The position numbers were made by a program, and so were the translations under genes. The notes under the pieces are model-generated. The model was not told where the DNA came from and made no database searches. It worked only from the letters and a program-made list of their open reading frames with translations. A DNA stretch of 5,243 bases, from positions 1 through 5,243 of the forward strand of contig JAITJR010000050.1 in assembly GCA_031278855.1 (NCBI GenBank), in the 5' to 3' direction. Positions 4,495 to 5,243 of the stretch are shown here, piece after piece. Source of the stretch: Mycoplasmataceae bacterium (GTDB taxonomy: Bacteria > Bacillota_I > Bacilli_A > Mycoplasmatales > Mycoplasmoidaceae). Within the stretch, counting starts at the first letter, position 1. Every line of letters starts with the position of its first letter.

Positions 4495-5243
4495 ATGAAA
4501 ATTAATTTAAAAGTTAGAAGCTTTAAAAGATTAGATAATCCAAAAGCAATTGATGATTTTGAAAGAAAAAATTTACGTTTTAAAAACGTTTTTTATGTAA
4601 ATGTATTGGATATTAAAAAAGAATTAGGGGATCAAATGAGAACAAATCCTCGCTCACAAAAATTTACTCAAAGTGTAGCAAAAAAAATATCTGAAACACT
4701 TATTTCACAAGATAATTTTCACGAACTAAATAGAGGAGTAGTTTTTTCTGTCAATAGTATTAATTATGATAATCAAACTAAAATTGCATCGCTAGAATTT
4801 ATAGATGAAGATGTGCACGGTAATATTGATGGGGGTCATACATTAAAAATAATTATTCAACTTAATGAATTTTTAGAATTTTACGATAACAAAACAATTG
4901 AAACTCTGAACGATGAAAATATTTTCAAACAGACATATATAAAAAATGAATCCGATATAGATGTATCTGAATGAAAGAATAACGCTTCAAAAAATTATGT
5001 TTCATTAGAAGTATTTAATGGTTTAAATACTAATGACATTTTGCAACTTGCGGAAGCCAGAAACACATCAGTCGAAGTCGATCAGAAATCAATTTTAAAT
5101 TTAAATAAAAAATTTGAGTTTATTAAAGAAATATTTCAAACCGAACCATACTCTAATAGGATCCAATACAAGCAAAATGAAAGAAATGATAATAAAAGAA
5201 TGATTGATGTAAGAGACATTATTGCATTGATAAATTTATTGAA
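4495..5243 (+). CDS. AIPR-like abortive phage infection protein (N-terminal part)
   Basis: The first 249 codons are visible; the gene runs off the right edge. TGA at residue 160 is Trp. The visible part resembles the AIPR family (abortive infection phage resistance). It has NPRSQKFTQSVAKKISETL (51-69), then LNRGVVFSVNSI (78-89, where the family usually has an NNG-I strand), then IDGGHTL (111-117, where the family has V-N-G-x-Q-T), and EARNTSVEVDQKSI (187-200, the family's R-N-T-x-x-x-V helix). AIPR proteins are cytoplasmic and linked to phage defence, though their biochemical mechanism is poorly known. The DGGH spelling also recalls the DGQHR domain of DndB-type proteins, so a related family is possible. 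A strong Shine-Dalgarno and AT-rich codon use like the host's suggest a functional gene. Whether it stands alone or belongs to a larger defence operon lies beyond the window. Confidence 0.68.

Overview
This is an AT-rich window from a member of the Mollicutes (Mycoplasma/Spiroplasma side) or a close relative that reads TGA as tryptophan. The evidence is internal. Five of the six coding regions stay open only if in-frame TGA is tryptophan: gldA at residues 28, 41, 195 and 386, the MFS protein at 70 and 89, the AIPR-like protein at 160, the unknown protein at 50, 104 and 128, and the BspA fragment at 18 and 161. Read with the standard code, each appears falsely split or truncated.

Layout from left to right. 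Positions 1-590 (minus) hold the N-terminal half of a membrane transporter of the major facilitator type, which runs off the left edge. Positions 656-1995 are bounded by perfect 16-bp inverted repeats, with a third, internal copy at 839-852. Inside are a strong promoter with a palindrome between its -35 and -10 boxes, a ~150-nt RNA predicted to fold into several arms and ending in an intrinsic terminator, an unrecognised ~215-aa protein, three copies of a short direct repeat, and a small ribbon-helix-helix-like protein. No transposase is visible. Positions 1993-2185 are a second unit with inverted ends, abutting the first and packed with palindromes, followed by a 42-bp exact copy of part of the unknown gene.

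Positions 2243-3406 (minus) encode an intact glycerol dehydrogenase (gldA) with a good ribosome binding site and a palindrome in its upstream region. Sequence related to the right half of the 1993-2185 unit recurs in the same orientation upstream of gldA, so the gene is bracketed by related direct repeats. An orphan terminator (3568-3606) and a GC-richer fragment of a BspA-like leucine-rich-repeat surface protein (3610-4107) follow. Positions 4108-4480 look non-coding or decayed. The window ends in the first 249 codons of a protein resembling the AIPR abortive-infection phage-resistance family (4495-5243, plus).

The whole stretch reads as an accessory region: one metabolic gene and one transporter among repeats, gene fragments, a regulated RNA/protein module and a probable defence gene. 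The most interesting part is the 656-1995 module. Its order (autoregulated-looking promoter, structured RNA, terminator, protein gene, DNA-binding protein) resembles a type III toxin-antitoxin locus, a riboswitch-controlled gene or a plasmid copy-control unit, but matches none of them exactly.
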